DNA of 64,000 nucleotides from Streptomyces sp. NBC_01235. GTDB taxonomy: Bacteria > Actinomycetota > Actinomycetes > Streptomycetales > Streptomycetaceae. Below are positions 49,607-58,563 of the stretch, one piece after another (the stretch's first letter is position 1; each line of letters opens with the position of its first letter). The translations under genes and the position numbers were made by a program. A model generated the notes under the pieces. That model worked only from the letters and a program-made list of their open reading frames with translations. It did no database searches and had not been told where the DNA came from. The DNA is taken from positions 6,200,001-6,264,000 of the forward strand of contig NZ_CP108513.1 of assembly GCF_035989285.1 (NCBI RefSeq). The letters run 5' to 3'.

Positions 49607-49630
49607 GCGTTGCACGGTGCGTTGCACGGT
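49607..49630. repeat. 12-bp tandem duplication upstream of the TTG-start gene
   Basis: GCGTTGCACGGT at 49607-49618 is repeated at 49619-49630. The distance of 20-43 nt from the TTG start places it in the promoter region on the minus strand. Confidence 0.7.
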
Positions 49631-49676
49631 CAGTGCGGCAATGCCGGTCAGGGAAGGGTAGTCGCTGCCGTGCACG

Positions 49677-52148
49677 TCAGCTCCCGTCCTGCATCCCCTG
49701 GTGCAGGTCCCATACCCATACTCCGGCCACCCACTTACCCGGTCGGCCCGTCAGCTTCTCCACCGTCTCACGCAGCCGGTCGGCGTGCGGCTGCGGGGCC
49801 AGCACCAGGGCGCCCGCCCGCCAGTACGCGAGGTCCTCACGGGTCTCGGTCCGGGCGCGGGCGTCGATCACCGGGACCACGCCCGTGTAGCGCACGTCCC
49901 GCAGCAGGCTCGCCGTGAAGCGCAGCGGGACGCCGTAGACGCCGGTGCGGTCGCCGTCGCCGTAGGGGCCGTTGAAGTAGCCGCCGGGCATCCGGAAGCC
50001 GAGGCCGGCCGCCGTCTGCCAGTGCAGTGCCTCGGCGCTTTCGGGCTCGGCGAGCGGCACCGGGACCAGGGTCTCGTCGCCCCGGACGTAGGTCTTCCAG
50101 GTTCCGTCGGTGAAGAAGGCGGGCGCCTCGGCGCGCGGCTCGGACTTCAGCGGGGCCGGGAGGAGGGGAAGCAGGGCGAGGCAGACGGCGAGCAGCCCGG
50201 CGTACTGCGTGCCCAGGCGGCGGGCCTGCGCCAGCCGGTCGATCGCCAGGGCGAGCAGCATGCCCAGCGCCGGGGCGCAGACCAGCGCGACCCGGCTCTC
50301 GATGACCGACTCGAAGAGGGGGAGACCGGCGAGCAGGGTCCAGGGGCCGGGGACGGTCGTGTCGGTGAGGGGGAGTGGGACGCGCGGGCCGAGGGACAGC
50401 ACCGCCGCGCCCGCAGCCGTGCAGGCCAGCGCCTTGACCGCGGGCCGCCGCCACAGCCGTACCGTGATCGCGAACGCCAGCAGGGCAAGCGGCCAGCCGT
50501 AGAAGGCGTTCTGTTCGGTCGGGTTGAGGGAGAGGGCGTCGGCGCGGTCGGCGTCGCCCGCGATCAGGGAGCGTTCGGCGAACGACAGGAGTGCGCGGGC
50601 GGAGTTGGCGACGCCGGGCGCTGTGCCGTGCTCGATGCCGGAGTAGCTCTGCGGGCCGGAGAACTGCCAGGCCAGCGGGTAGACGACCAGCGGCAGACAG
50701 ACGGCGGCGGCGACCGCCGATCCGTTCAGCAGCGGGCGGGCGGCCTTCCGCGCCACGTCGGGGCGTACGGCGCCGTAGGCGACCGCGAACAGGAGCATGC
50801 CCATCGCGGCGAGCAGCAGGGGCTCCTCGCCGAGGAAGAACTGGTAGCCCGCCATCAGGCCGAGGACGACCGCGTCCCGGGTGACCCGCTCGCCTGTCGT
50901 CAGCCGCAGCGCGCGCTCGATGATCGGCGGGATCATGAACAGCACGACGAAGTTCGGGTGGGCGTTGGCGTGGCTGATCATCGGCGGCGCGAACGCGGCC
51001 AGCGCGGCTCCGGCGAAGGCGGCCGCCCGCTGCCGGACGAGCCGTCGCACGATCAGCCGGTACCAGGCGGCGGCGGTGGCGGCCAGGCCCAGCGTCATCA
51101 CCAGGCTGAGCGTGACGGCCGGGCCGAGCAGCAGGGTGACCGGGGTGAGCGGGACGGACAGGCCGAGCATCGCCGTGTTGGCCATCAGGTTCACGCCGCC
51201 GGGGAAGCCCTGGAGGTCGGTGAAGAGAGGGTTGCGCAGGTGGGCGACGTTGTCGGCGGTCACCGCGAAGAACCACTCCCACTGGTTCTGGTCCTGGAGG
51301 GAGTCGGTGAGATAGCGGTGGGCGGGGTCGAGGACGCGGCCCGAGTAGAGGGCCACGGCCATCGCCAGGAACAGGGCGACGGCCAGGACGTCCGCGGGTC
51401 TCGGTACCGGGATCCGCAGCCGGACCAGGTCGCGCAGGAACCGGAGGTAGTCCGCGGGGCGGACCTTCGAGCCGGGCTGGTGAGACCAGTGCACGGGCAC
51501 CTCGGCGACCGGCCAGCCGACGCGCTGGAAGTGCCGCAGCACCTCCACGTCGATGGCCCAGCCGTTGAGGCGGGAGGCGGCGAAGGCGGCGCGGGCCTTG
51601 TCGCCGTCGAACAGCTTGAAACCGCACTGGGTGTCGCGTATCCCGCGCAGGGTCGTCCGGCGTATGAGTAAGTTGCCCGCGGTGCCGAGGAGTTCGCGTA
51701 TCCGGTGCTGACGGCTCCCGAGGGTCGCGCCCGGGACGGCACGCGAGCCGACCGCCGCCGCGTGGCCGTCGGCGAGCGCCTTCTCCAGCTGCCCCAACTC
51801 CTCGACGGGGGTCGCGAGATCGGCGTCCGTGACCAGGACGTGGCGGCCCCGGCTGGCGGCGACCCCGAGACGCAGGGCGTGCCCCTTGCCCCGGTTGCCG
51901 GATCCGGCGCCGATGACGAGCCGCACGCGGGGGTCGCGGCGGACGGTGACGAGCTCGCGGGTGGCGTCGGTGGACCCGTCGTCGGCGACCAGGATCTCCC
52001 AGCTGCCCCAGTGGCTCCCGGTCGCGTCGAGATGGCGGGTCACCGCGTCCAGGGTGGCGCCGAGCCGGCGCTCCTCGTTGTAGGCGGGGATGACGACGGA
52101 GAGCTCTGGGGGCGCGGAGCGGGGCACACCGGTGTCCGCCCCGCTCAT
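49677..52148 (-). CDS. Membrane-fused GT2 glycosyltransferase
   Basis: An 823-residue protein. Residues 15-245 are a family 2 glycosyltransferase: LSVVIPAYNEERRL, LVADDGSTDATREL, VLVTDADLATPVEELGQL (metal-binding DAD), and GIRDTQCGFKLFDGDKA. This resembles dolichyl/polyprenyl-phosphate glucosyltransferases (ALG5/Dpg-like). The remaining 570 residues hold about ten membrane helices and an extracytoplasmic C-terminal domain, a GT-C-like layout. It could both make and use a lipid-linked sugar. ATG 52148 overlaps the stop of the GntR gene (ATGA). A large antisense frame is a shadow. Confidence 0.85.
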   Translation of the reverse strand: MSGADTGVPRSAPPELSVVIPAYNEERRLGATLDAVTRHLDATGSHWGSWEILVADDGSTDATRELVTVRRDPRVRLVIGAGSGNRGKGHALRLGVAASRGRHVLVTDADLATPVEELGQLEKALADGHAAAVGSRAVPGATLGSRQHRIRELLGTAGNLLIRRTTLRGIRDTQCGFKLFDGDKARAAFAASRLNGWAIDVEVLRHFQRVGWPVAEVPVHWSHQPGSKVRPADYLRFLRDLVRLRIPVPRPADVLAVALFLAMAVALYSGRVLDPAHRYLTDSLQDQNQWEWFFAVTADNVAHLRNPLFTDLQGFPGGVNLMANTAMLGLSVPLTPVTLLLGPAVTLSLVMTLGLAATAAAWYRLIVRRLVRQRAAAFAGAALAAFAPPMISHANAHPNFVVLFMIPPIIERALRLTTGERVTRDAVVLGLMAGYQFFLGEEPLLLAAMGMLLFAVAYGAVRPDVARKAARPLLNGSAVAAAVCLPLVVYPLAWQFSGPQSYSGIEHGTAPGVANSARALLSFAERSLIAGDADRADALSLNPTEQNAFYGWPLALLAFAITVRLWRRPAVKALACTAAGAAVLSLGPRVPLPLTDTTVPGPWTLLAGLPLFESVIESRVALVCAPALGMLLALAIDRLAQARRLGTQYAGLLAVCLALLPLLPAPLKSEPRAEAPAFFTDGTWKTYVRGDETLVPVPLAEPESAEALHWQTAAGLGFRMPGGYFNGPYGDGDRTGVYGVPLRFTASLLRDVRYTGVVPVIDARARTETREDLAYWRAGALVLAPQPHADRLRETVEKLTGRPGKWVAGVWVWDLHQGMQDGS

Positions 52149-52846
52149 CCCGCCGCCAGTCGCTCGATCAGGGTGATGGAGTCGGCGTTGTACGCGGCGA
52201 GCATCACGCGGGCGGCGGCGATGTCGCGGTGGTACAGGGCGTCGACGAGTTCGGTGTGGCCGGACCACAGGTGGCCGCGCAGATCGGTCAGCCGCCGCAG
52301 GTGCTGCACCGTGCACACCCAGGACTGCACGCGCAGCCGGTGCAGGAAGTCGGCGAGGTAGGGGTTGCCGAACAGGGAGCTCAGCTCGCGCCAGAAGCGC
52401 AGGTCGTAGCCGATGAGGACGGTGAGGTCACCGGCGGAGGCGGCCCGCTGCGCCTCCTCGCCGCGTCGGCGCACCCCCGCTATGGCGGCGGCGATCCGGG
52501 GCTCCTCCAGGTTCTGGTGGGGCTGGCGGCCCTCGTCCACGGCGAGGAACATCCCCTCGATGATCAGGCTGCGCGCCTCGATCATGCCCCGGAAGTCCTC
52601 GACGGAGTACTCGTGGACCCGGAAGCCCCGGTGCTGGTCGGCCTCCAGGAGGCCCTGCGCGGAAAGATCCACGAGGGCCTCGCGGACGGGGGTCGCGGAG
52701 ACGCCGTACTGCTCGGCGATCTCCTTCACCGTGAACTCCTGCCCCGGCTGTAGCCGTCCGCCCAGCACCTCGTCGCGAAGCGCGTCGGCGATCTGCTGTC
52801 GCAGGGTGCTGCGCGTCACGGCGCCGTTGCCGCTGGTGGCGGACAT
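52145..52846 (-). CDS. GntR/FadR family transcriptional regulator
   Basis: A 233-residue regulator. The winged helix is LRQQIADALRDEVLGGRLQPGQEFTVKEIAEQYGVSATPVREALVDLSAQGLLEAD; the FCD-type helical effector domain has the metal/ligand His and Asp residues in the region DLRFWRELSSLFGNPYLADFLHRLRVQSWV and SGHTELVDALYHRD. ATG 52846 is chosen because a terminator at 52895-52930 would otherwise lie within the gene. The aminotransferase gene upstream on the same strand is a candidate target, and the glycosyltransferase is coupled downstream. Confidence 0.88.
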   Translation of the reverse strand: MSATSGNGAVTRSTLRQQIADALRDEVLGGRLQPGQEFTVKEIAEQYGVSATPVREALVDLSAQGLLEADQHRGFRVHEYSVEDFRGMIEARSLIIEGMFLAVDEGRQPHQNLEEPRIAAAIAGVRRRGEEAQRAASAGDLTVLIGYDLRFWRELSSLFGNPYLADFLHRLRVQSWVCTVQHLRRLTDLRGHLWSGHTELVDALYHRDIAAARVMLAAYNADSITLIERLAAG

Positions 52847-52894
52847 GGTCGGGGCGTCTCCATCGTCGGGTGCGAAATGCTCGGACACGGAAAA

Positions 52895-52930
52895 GGTGGC
52901 GTGCTCATCGGTATGTACGAGCACGCCACC
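52895..52930 (-). terminator. Rho-independent terminator of the aminotransferase gene
   Basis: On the minus strand 12-bp perfect arms (52930-52919 with 52906-52895) with a 12-nt loop are followed by TTTT. It lies 50 bp after the aminotransferase stop and before the GntR start. Confidence 0.88.
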
Positions 52931-52981
52931 TTACGCGTTCGAAGATTTCAAGCCCTTTCGCGCGTAGCGACCGTTCTGCCC

Positions 52982-54337
52982 CTACTCCGTGTACTCGTCG
53001 GCCACCGAGAGCGCCGCGTCCAGGGCCGCGAGCCCCTCCTTGACCTCGGACTCGGAGACGTTCAGCGGCGGCACGAAGTGGGTCCGGTTCATGTTCACGA
53101 ACGGCCAGACCCCGGCCGTCTTGGCGGCGGCGCCGAAGGCGACCATGGGCGCGTTCGCCTCCCCGGCGGCGTTGTACGGCACGAGCGGCTCGCGGGTCTC
53201 CCGGTTCTTCACCAGCTCGACCGCCCAGAACATGCCGACACCGCGCACCTCGCCGACGCTTCTGTGCCGCTCGGCCAGCTCCTTCAGCCCCGGTCCGACG
53301 ACGGACGCGCCCAGGTTCTTCGCGTTCTCGACGATCCCCTCCTCCGCCATGACGTTGATCGTCGCGACGGCGGCGGCGCAGGCCAGCGGGTGCCCGGAGT
53401 ACGTCAGACCACCGGGGTACGGCCGCTTCCCGAAGGTCTCCGCGATCGCGCCGGAGACGGCGACACCGCCGAGCGGCACGTATCCGCTGTTCACGCCCTT
53501 GGCGAAGGTCATCAGGTCGGGGGTGACGTCGTACAGGTCGGCGGCGAACCACTCACCGGTGCGGCCGAACCCGGCCATGACCTCGTCCAGGACGAAGACG
53601 ATCCCGTACTTGTCGCAGATCTCCCGCACCCCGGCGAGGTAGCCGGGCGGCGGAAGCATGATCCCGGCGGTGCCCGGAACGGTCTCCAGGACGATCGCGG
53701 CGACCGTCCCCGGCCCCTCGAAGGCGATCGTCGTCTCCAGGTGCTCGAGGGCCCGCGCGCACTCCTGCTCCTCCGTCTCCGCGTAGAAGCGGGAGCGGTA
53801 CAGGAACGGCGCCCAGAAGTGCACGACCCCGGCGGAGGCGCTGTCGGAGGCCCAGCGCCGGGGGTCACCGGTGAGGTTCACGGCCTGCTGCGTGCCGCCG
53901 TGGTACGACCGGTACGCCGACAGCACCTTGGCCCGCCCGGTGTGCAGCCGGGCCATGCGCACGGCGTGCTCGACGGCGTCCGCGCCGCCGTTGGTGAAGA
54001 AGATCTTGTCCAGGTCGCCGGGGGTGCGCTCGGCGATCAGCCGGGCCGCCTCCGAGCGGGCCTCGACGGCGAAGGCGGGCGCGAAGGTGGTCAGGTGTGC
54101 GGCCTGCTCCTGGATCGCGGCGACGACCTTCGGGTGCTGGTAGCCGACGTTCGTGTAGACGAGCCCGCTGGTGAGGTCGAGGTACCGCTTGCCGTCGTAG
54201 TCCCAGAAGTACGACCCCTCCGCGCCGGCCACGGCGAGCGGGTCGATGAGCTCCTGGGCGGACCAGGAGTGGAAGACATGCGCACGGTCCGCGGCCTTCA
54301 CGGCCGCGCCGGCCTGGGGGTCGGTCTGAGGGGTCAT
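52982..54337 (-). CDS. Class III aminotransferase
   Basis: A 451-residue PLP enzyme (omega/ornithine-type transaminase fold). Visible: YLDLTSGLVYTNVGYQHPKVVAAI, FFTNGGADAVEHAVRMARL, YRSYHGGTQQAVNLTGDPRRW, IVFVLDEVMAGFGRTGEWFA (the PLP-ring Asp) and TFAKGVNSGYVPLGGVAVS with the Schiff-base Lys. It moves an amino group from an amine or amino acid to a keto acid; the donor is unknown. It is encoded on the same strand as the GntR regulator, which may control it. ATG 54337 is taken as start; an upstream frame extension into the neighbouring gene is not believed. Confidence 0.9.
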   Translation of the reverse strand: MTPQTDPQAGAAVKAADRAHVFHSWSAQELIDPLAVAGAEGSYFWDYDGKRYLDLTSGLVYTNVGYQHPKVVAAIQEQAAHLTTFAPAFAVEARSEAARLIAERTPGDLDKIFFTNGGADAVEHAVRMARLHTGRAKVLSAYRSYHGGTQQAVNLTGDPRRWASDSASAGVVHFWAPFLYRSRFYAETEEQECARALEHLETTIAFEGPGTVAAIVLETVPGTAGIMLPPPGYLAGVREICDKYGIVFVLDEVMAGFGRTGEWFAADLYDVTPDLMTFAKGVNSGYVPLGGVAVSGAIAETFGKRPYPGGLTYSGHPLACAAAVATINVMAEEGIVENAKNLGASVVGPGLKELAERHRSVGEVRGVGMFWAVELVKNRETREPLVPYNAAGEANAPMVAFGAAAKTAGVWPFVNMNRTHFVPPLNVSESEVKEGLAALDAALSVADEYTE

Positions 54338-54459
54338 GGCAGCGAGCGTAAATGTCCGCGATGCGGAAGCGGTATCGGCGTCCTGTTCCGTCGACGGGGG
54401 GAATCCGCGACAGGTTGTCGGGAGTCGCACGGCAGTGGCGGGCTGTCGAGGGGTATTGA

Positions 54460-54491
54460 CAGCATGCTGCCTAAATGACAGCATGTTGTCA
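54460..54491. promoter_or_regulatory. Pair of palindromic operators upstream of the DJ-1/MarR operon
   Basis: CAGCATGCTG (54460-54469) is a perfect palindrome, and TGACAGCATGTTGTCA (54476-54491) a near-perfect one. TGACAGCATG occurs in both, 21 bp apart. TTGACA at 54456-54461 is a good -35 box, so a bound MarR dimer would cover the promoter. Confidence 0.7.
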
Positions 54492-54529
54492 TAACTGGTC
54501 ACCTCCGAGGAGAAGTCAGAGGAGGAGTC

Positions 54530-55147
54530 ATGAGTCGCAAGCCTGTGCATCTCGCCGTCTACGACACCCTCGCCGACTGGGAGACGGGACACGCGACCGC
54601 GTATCTCGCCCGCGCCGGACACGAGATCAGGACCGTGGGCCCGACCCGCGAGCCCGTCGTCAGCATCGGCGGCCTGCGCGTCCGTCCGGACCTGGCCCTG
54701 GCCGACGTACGCCCCGAGGACAGCTCCCTGCCGATCCTCCCGGGCGCCGACCTCTGGGACACGTCCGACGACCTCGCGCCCTTCGCCCGCAAGGCGCGGG
54801 AGTTCCTTGCCGCCGGGGTACCCGTCGCCGCGATCTGCGGCGCCACCGCGGGTCTGGCCCGCGAGGGCCTGCTCGACGACCGGGACCACACCAGCGCGGT
54901 CTCCTTCTACCTGGCCGCGACGGGATACGGCGGCGGGGAGCGGTACGTCGAGGCGGACGCCGTCACCGACGGCGCTCTGATCACCGCCGGTCCGACCGAA
55001 CCGGTCGCCTTCGCGCGCGAGATCTTCGGACTCCTCGGCGTGTACGAGGGCGAGGTGCTGGACGCCTGGTACCGGCTGTTCCACGACTCCGACGCGCAGG
55101 CGTACGCCGTACTGGAGAAGGCGGAGAAGGCGGGGGCGCGGCGGTGA
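54530..55147 (+). CDS. DJ-1/PfpI family protein
   Basis: A 205-residue protein of the class-I glutamine-amidotransferase-like superfamily. The nucleophile elbow is AAICGATAGLAREGL with Cys103; VHLAVYDTLADWETGHATAYL at the N-terminus carries the conserved Glu, and the His pair seen in many DJ-1 proteins is not obvious. Members act as chaperones, glyoxalases or ThiJ-like hydrolases. GGAGGAG precedes the ATG. The MarR gene overlaps its stop (GTGA), so both are one operon, probably induced by an electrophile. Confidence 0.88.
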   Translation: MSRKPVHLAVYDTLADWETGHATAYLARAGHEIRTVGPTREPVVSIGGLRVRPDLALADVRPEDSSLPILPGADLWDTSDDLAPFARKAREFLAAGVPVAAICGATAGLAREGLLDDRDHTSAVSFYLAATGYGGGERYVEADAVTDGALITAGPTEPVAFAREIFGLLGVYEGEVLDAWYRLFHDSDAQAYAVLEKAEKAGARR

Positions 55148-55602
55148 GCCGTGAGCACCAGGAACTGCTCAGTCGCGGCGCGCTCGGGGTCTTCCGACTG
55201 AACGGCCAGTTCCTCGCCGTCGCCGAGGAACTGGCCCGGCCCGCCGGGATCACCGCCGCATGGTGGCAGGTGCTCGGCGCGGTGCTGCGCGAGCCGCTGC
55301 CCGTGTCCGGCATCGCCCGGGCGATGGGCATCACGCGGCAGAGCGTGCAGCGCATCGCCGACCTGCTGGTGGAGAAGGGGCTGGCCGAGTACCGGCCGAA
55401 CCCCGCCCACCGGCGCGCCAAGCTGCTGGCGCCCACGGAGGAGGGCCGGGCCGCGATCACCCGCATCGACCCCGGGCACGCGGCCTTCGCGGGCCGGCTG
55501 GCGGCGGCGTACGGCGAGGCGGAGCTCGCCGAGGCGGTACAGGTACTGGAACGCCTGTCCAAGGTCCTGGACGCCCTGGAGCCTCCCGTTACGGAACCGT
55601 AG
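55144..55602 (+). CDS. MarR family transcriptional regulator
   Basis: A 152-residue winged-helix protein: ITAAWWQVLGAVLREPLPVSGIARAMGITRQSVQRIADLLVEKGLAEYRPNPAHRRAKLLAPTEEG is the DNA-binding core. GTG 55144 overlaps the DJ-1 stop (GTGA). The two palindromes at 54460-54491 in front of the operon are likely its operator, so it would repress its own operon. Confidence 0.9.
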   Translation: MSREHQELLSRGALGVFRLNGQFLAVAEELARPAGITAAWWQVLGAVLREPLPVSGIARAMGITRQSVQRIADLLVEKGLAEYRPNPAHRRAKLLAPTEEGRAAITRIDPGHAAFAGRLAAAYGEAELAEAVQVLERLSKVLDALEPPVTEP

Positions 55603-55680
55603 ACATCGCGCCACGCGACTCCCCGAAAGGCCGGTTTATCCTCGGCTCGATCACACATGTGGGGGAAAGGCGGCGCTGCC

Positions 55681-57519
55681 ATGGAGAAACTGGGGCCCGG
55701 GGACCCGCAGCGCATCGGCGGCTACCGGCTGCTCGCGCGGCTGGGGGCGGGCGGGATGGGACGGGTCTACCTCGCCCGGTCGGACCGGGGGCGGACGGTC
55801 GCCGTGAAGCTGGTCCGGCGGGAACTGGCGGCGCGCGAGGAGTTCCGGGCACGGTTCCGGCAGGAGGTGCGCAACGCCCAGCGGGTCGGCGGGTTCTGGA
55901 CGGCGCCCGTCCTGGACGCCGACACCGAGGCCGAGGTGCCCTGGGTGGCCACCGGCTATGTCGCCGGGCCGAGCCTCCAGCAGGTCGTGAGCCACGACCA
56001 CGGGCCGCTGCCCGAGCGATCGGTGCGCATCCTCGCCGCCGGGCTCGCGCACGCGCTCACCAACATCCACGCGGCCGGGATCGTCCACCGCGACCTCAAG
56101 CCGTCCAACGTGATGGTCACCATCGAAGGGCCCCGCGTCATCGACTTCGGCGTCGCCCGGGCGCTGGAGAGCGTGACCGGCGACAGCCGGCTCACCCAGA
56201 CCGGCGCGGTGATCGGCTCGCCCGGCTTCATGGCCCCCGAGCAGGTGCGAGGCGACGGCATCACCCCGGCCAGCGACGTCTTCTGCCTCGGCTCGGTCAT
56301 CGCCTACGCCGCCACCGGCACCCTTCCCTTCGGCTCCGCCGACGACGGGGCGCACGCCCTGATGTTCCGCATCGCCGAGGACGAACCCGATCTCTCGGGC
56401 GTCCCCGAGGGCATCGCCGACCTGGTCCGCGCCTGCCTGCGCAAGGACCCGGCCGCCCGCCCCTCCCTGGACCGCGTCCTGGAGCTCACGGGCGCCGACG
56501 ACACCGTCTCCGACGGCCGCTCCCGCGACCCCTGGCTGCCCGGCGCCCTCGTCGCCCAACTCGGCCGCCACGCCGTGCGGTTGCTGGAGGCGGAGGACCC
56601 CGAGGGCGCGGAGAGCGCAAGCCCGTCGGCCTTTCCCCGGCAGACGGAGACCGCCCCCGAGGCCGCCCCGGAGCACTCCGGCCCGCGCGGTGCCGCGTTC
56701 TCGCCGGACCACCGCCCCACCCTGGTCGCGGGCCCCGACGGCATCCCGCCGCAGACACCCCCGCCCGGCGCGGGCAGCGCCCCGGCCCACCCGGCGTACG
56801 GCCACCCCCAACCGCACCCGGCCGCCGCCTACGGCTACCCCCACCAGCCGTCGGGCGCCTGGTCCGCGACACCGGGCGCCCCGGCCCCCCACAACCCGTA
56901 CACGGACGGGGCGGGCCCCTACCGACAGGCCGACCCCGCCGGCCCGCAGCCGCCCCCGCGCCGCAGCCGCCGTACGACCACGCTGCTGCTCCTGGTCGCC
57001 CTGGTGGTCGCGGTCGCCGCAGGCGGCTCGGTGTACGCGTTCCTCAACGGCGACGACGACGCCACGGCAGACCCGCCGCCGGGCAACGCCACCACCGCCT
57101 CGAACGCGCCCACGTCGAAGGCCTCGACACCGCCGTCCCCGTCCTCTTCCGCGTCCCCCTCCCCGTCGCCGACCGACGGTGTGGTCCCGGCGGCCTACCT
57201 CGGCACCTGGACCACCACGATCGAGAACGCGAGCGGCACCAACACGCGCCGGCTCACCATCGGCCAGGGCGAGGTGGGCGACACCGTGCTGGGACTCGTC
57301 GCCGAAGGGGACACGTACCACTGCGAGTTCAGCGCCGGTCTCTCCAAGCGGCCCGGCGGCGAAGGCCCGTTGGAGATCGGCCCCTCCAAGGTCACCTCGG
57401 GCGAACCCCTCTCCTCGTGCAGCCCCGGCGCCGCCTCCGAGGTCACCCTGCTCGCCGACGGCAGGCTGCAACGGATCAACACCGGCACCGGGGAGAAGCT
57501 GACCTACACCAGGCGTTGA
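55681..57519 (+). CDS. Membrane-anchored Ser/Thr protein kinase
   Basis: A 612-residue PknB-like kinase. The cytoplasmic kinase domain (12-275) has the loop LGAGGMGRVYLA, Lys43 in VAVKL, catalytic HRDLKPSN with Asp138, DFG as IDFGVAR, and APE as FMAPEQ. A long Pro/Ala-rich juxtamembrane linker precedes one helix (about 436-457, TLLLLVALVVAVAAGGSVYAFL). The outer domain of about 150 residues contains a Ser/Pro/Thr stalk and a beta-rich domain (TYLGTWTTTIENASGTNTRRLTIG-like). ATG 55681 is taken; an ATG at 55657 is possible. The ligand and substrates are unknown. Confidence 0.94.
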   Translation: MEKLGPGDPQRIGGYRLLARLGAGGMGRVYLARSDRGRTVAVKLVRRELAAREEFRARFRQEVRNAQRVGGFWTAPVLDADTEAEVPWVATGYVAGPSLQQVVSHDHGPLPERSVRILAAGLAHALTNIHAAGIVHRDLKPSNVMVTIEGPRVIDFGVARALESVTGDSRLTQTGAVIGSPGFMAPEQVRGDGITPASDVFCLGSVIAYAATGTLPFGSADDGAHALMFRIAEDEPDLSGVPEGIADLVRACLRKDPAARPSLDRVLELTGADDTVSDGRSRDPWLPGALVAQLGRHAVRLLEAEDPEGAESASPSAFPRQTETAPEAAPEHSGPRGAAFSPDHRPTLVAGPDGIPPQTPPPGAGSAPAHPAYGHPQPHPAAAYGYPHQPSGAWSATPGAPAPHNPYTDGAGPYRQADPAGPQPPPRRSRRTTTLLLLVALVVAVAAGGSVYAFLNGDDDATADPPPGNATTASNAPTSKASTPPSPSSSASPSPSPTDGVVPAAYLGTWTTTIENASGTNTRRLTIGQGEVGDTVLGLVAEGDTYHCEFSAGLSKRPGGEGPLEIGPSKVTSGEPLSSCSPGAASEVTLLADGRLQRINTGTGEKLTYTRR

Positions 57520-57617
57520 ACGTCCGGCGAACGTCGACCGACGGGTCCGGCCCGCGCCTTCGGACGGTCGTACGGTGAACTCACCAACGACTGCCGGGAG
57601 TCGCGGGGGCACCCACA

Positions 57618-57713
57618 GTGCGGTGGCGGAACGCGGAGAACATCGTTGCCACCGGGACGGCCGTCGTCGGCATCGTCGCGTCCGGGGTCATGGCCCGGTA
57701 CGGCACCACCAGC
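57618..57713 (+). pseudogene. Possible truncated small membrane-protein remnant
   Basis: From GTG 57618 the frame reads RWRNAENIVATGTAVVGIVASGVMARYG, a convincing start of a small one-helix protein. The continuation (57714 on) is a GC-rich hairpin-rich stretch antisense to the next gene and does not look coding. So either a short truncated gene or chance. Confidence 0.35.
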
Positions 57714-57779
57714 CTGTTGGGGGTCCCCCTCCGGGGGAGTTCGAGGACGAGGCCCCTCAAGGGCCGACAACTGGGGTCT

Positions 57780-57795
57780 GGGGGCGGCAGCCCCC
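57780..57795. terminator. GC hairpin between kinase and SLATT-like genes
   Basis: GGGGGC (57780-57785) and GCCCCC (57790-57795) pair around a 4-nt loop in a region rich in G/C runs (57714-57803), which separates the convergent genes. Confidence 0.55.
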
Positions 57796-57813
57796 GGGGG
57801 ACGGAAACCGCCC

Positions 57814-58563
57814 TCACCGCGGCTCCGGCGGCCGCTGCCGAGGCATGTTCGGCCGGGCGTTCACCCCGGGCGGCGCCGGGAACCGTCCAGCCGCCCCCGC
57901 ATCCGCCCGCCCGCCGGAGGCAACCGCCGCCTGGATCCCCATGGGCGTCGGCCCGCTCCGGAACTCCATCATCCAGTCCGCCGTCTCCGTACGCACCAGA
58001 TCCGTGACGTCCTCCGAGAACCGCCGCAACACCCCCAGGCACCGCTCCGCGGCCTCGCTCGCCGTACCCTCCGCCGGCCCCAGCACCTCCCGGACGCTCT
58101 CCGAGGCCCAGTCGAACTGCAGCACCTGCAACCGCCGCTGCACGGCCTGCGCGGTGGCCACGTCCCTTATCCAGCCGGACGTCACCCCGAAGAACCGGTC
58201 CACGGCCACGCACGCCACCGCCAACAGCAGCGCCAGATACCCCCACGGAGCGACCCCGCCCATCACCCGGGTCAGATCCAGCAGCGGCAGCGCGACCCCG
58301 CTCACCGCCCCGGCCGCCGCCCCGGCGCGCAGCACCCGCGCGCCCCGCCGCTTCCACACCCGGTCGGCGAGATACCAGGCGGCGGTCTCCAGCGCCCCGC
58401 GCTCCACCCACCGGTACAGCTCGTCCAGCCGCTCGGCGGGCTCGCCCCAGTCCCCGAGCGGGAACGCCCGCCCGGTCAGGTCGCCCGGCCGCAGCCCGGC
58501 CGCGCCCTCGCCCCGCCCGTCCTGAGGCGGACCCTCGGGCTGCATCTCCGGCTGCTGACCCAC
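57814..58563 (-). CDS. SLATT-like two-TM protein
   Basis: A 249-residue protein starting GTG at 58563 with GGGAG 6 nt upstream. After a polar N-terminus come AERLDELYRWVERGALETAAWYLADRVWKRRGARVLR, two hydrophobic helices (VLRAGAAAGAVSGVALPLL and WGYLALLLAVACVAVDRFFG) and a long helical domain (SGWIRDVATAQAVQRRLQVLQFDWASE). This helix-two TM-helix layout resembles SLATT-domain proteins, the pore-forming effectors of nucleotide-sensing defence systems. No sensor or nucleotidyltransferase gene is adjacent, so its role here is open. The tail is Pro/Gly-rich. Confidence 0.6.
   Translation of the reverse strand: MGQQPEMQPEGPPQDGRGEGAAGLRPGDLTGRAFPLGDWGEPAERLDELYRWVERGALETAAWYLADRVWKRRGARVLRAGAAAGAVSGVALPLLDLTRVMGGVAPWGYLALLLAVACVAVDRFFGVTSGWIRDVATAQAVQRRLQVLQFDWASESVREVLGPAEGTASEAAERCLGVLRRFSEDVTDLVRTETADWMMEFRSGPTPMGIQAAVASGGRADAGAAGRFPAPPGVNARPNMPRQRPPEPR

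Noticed and set aside
49701..51671. 656-codon + frame over the glycosyltransferase gene
   Set aside because: Arg/Gly/Gln-rich shadow, antisense to a gene with clear GT2 motifs.
52922..52924. GTG start for the GntR gene (259-residue version)
   Set aside because: The intrinsic terminator at 52895-52930 overlaps the extra codons; conserved sequence begins at 52846.
57618..58007. Full 129-codon + gene between kinase and SLATT-like genes
   Set aside because: Only the first ~30 codons look coding; the rest passes through terminator hairpins and antisense to the next gene.
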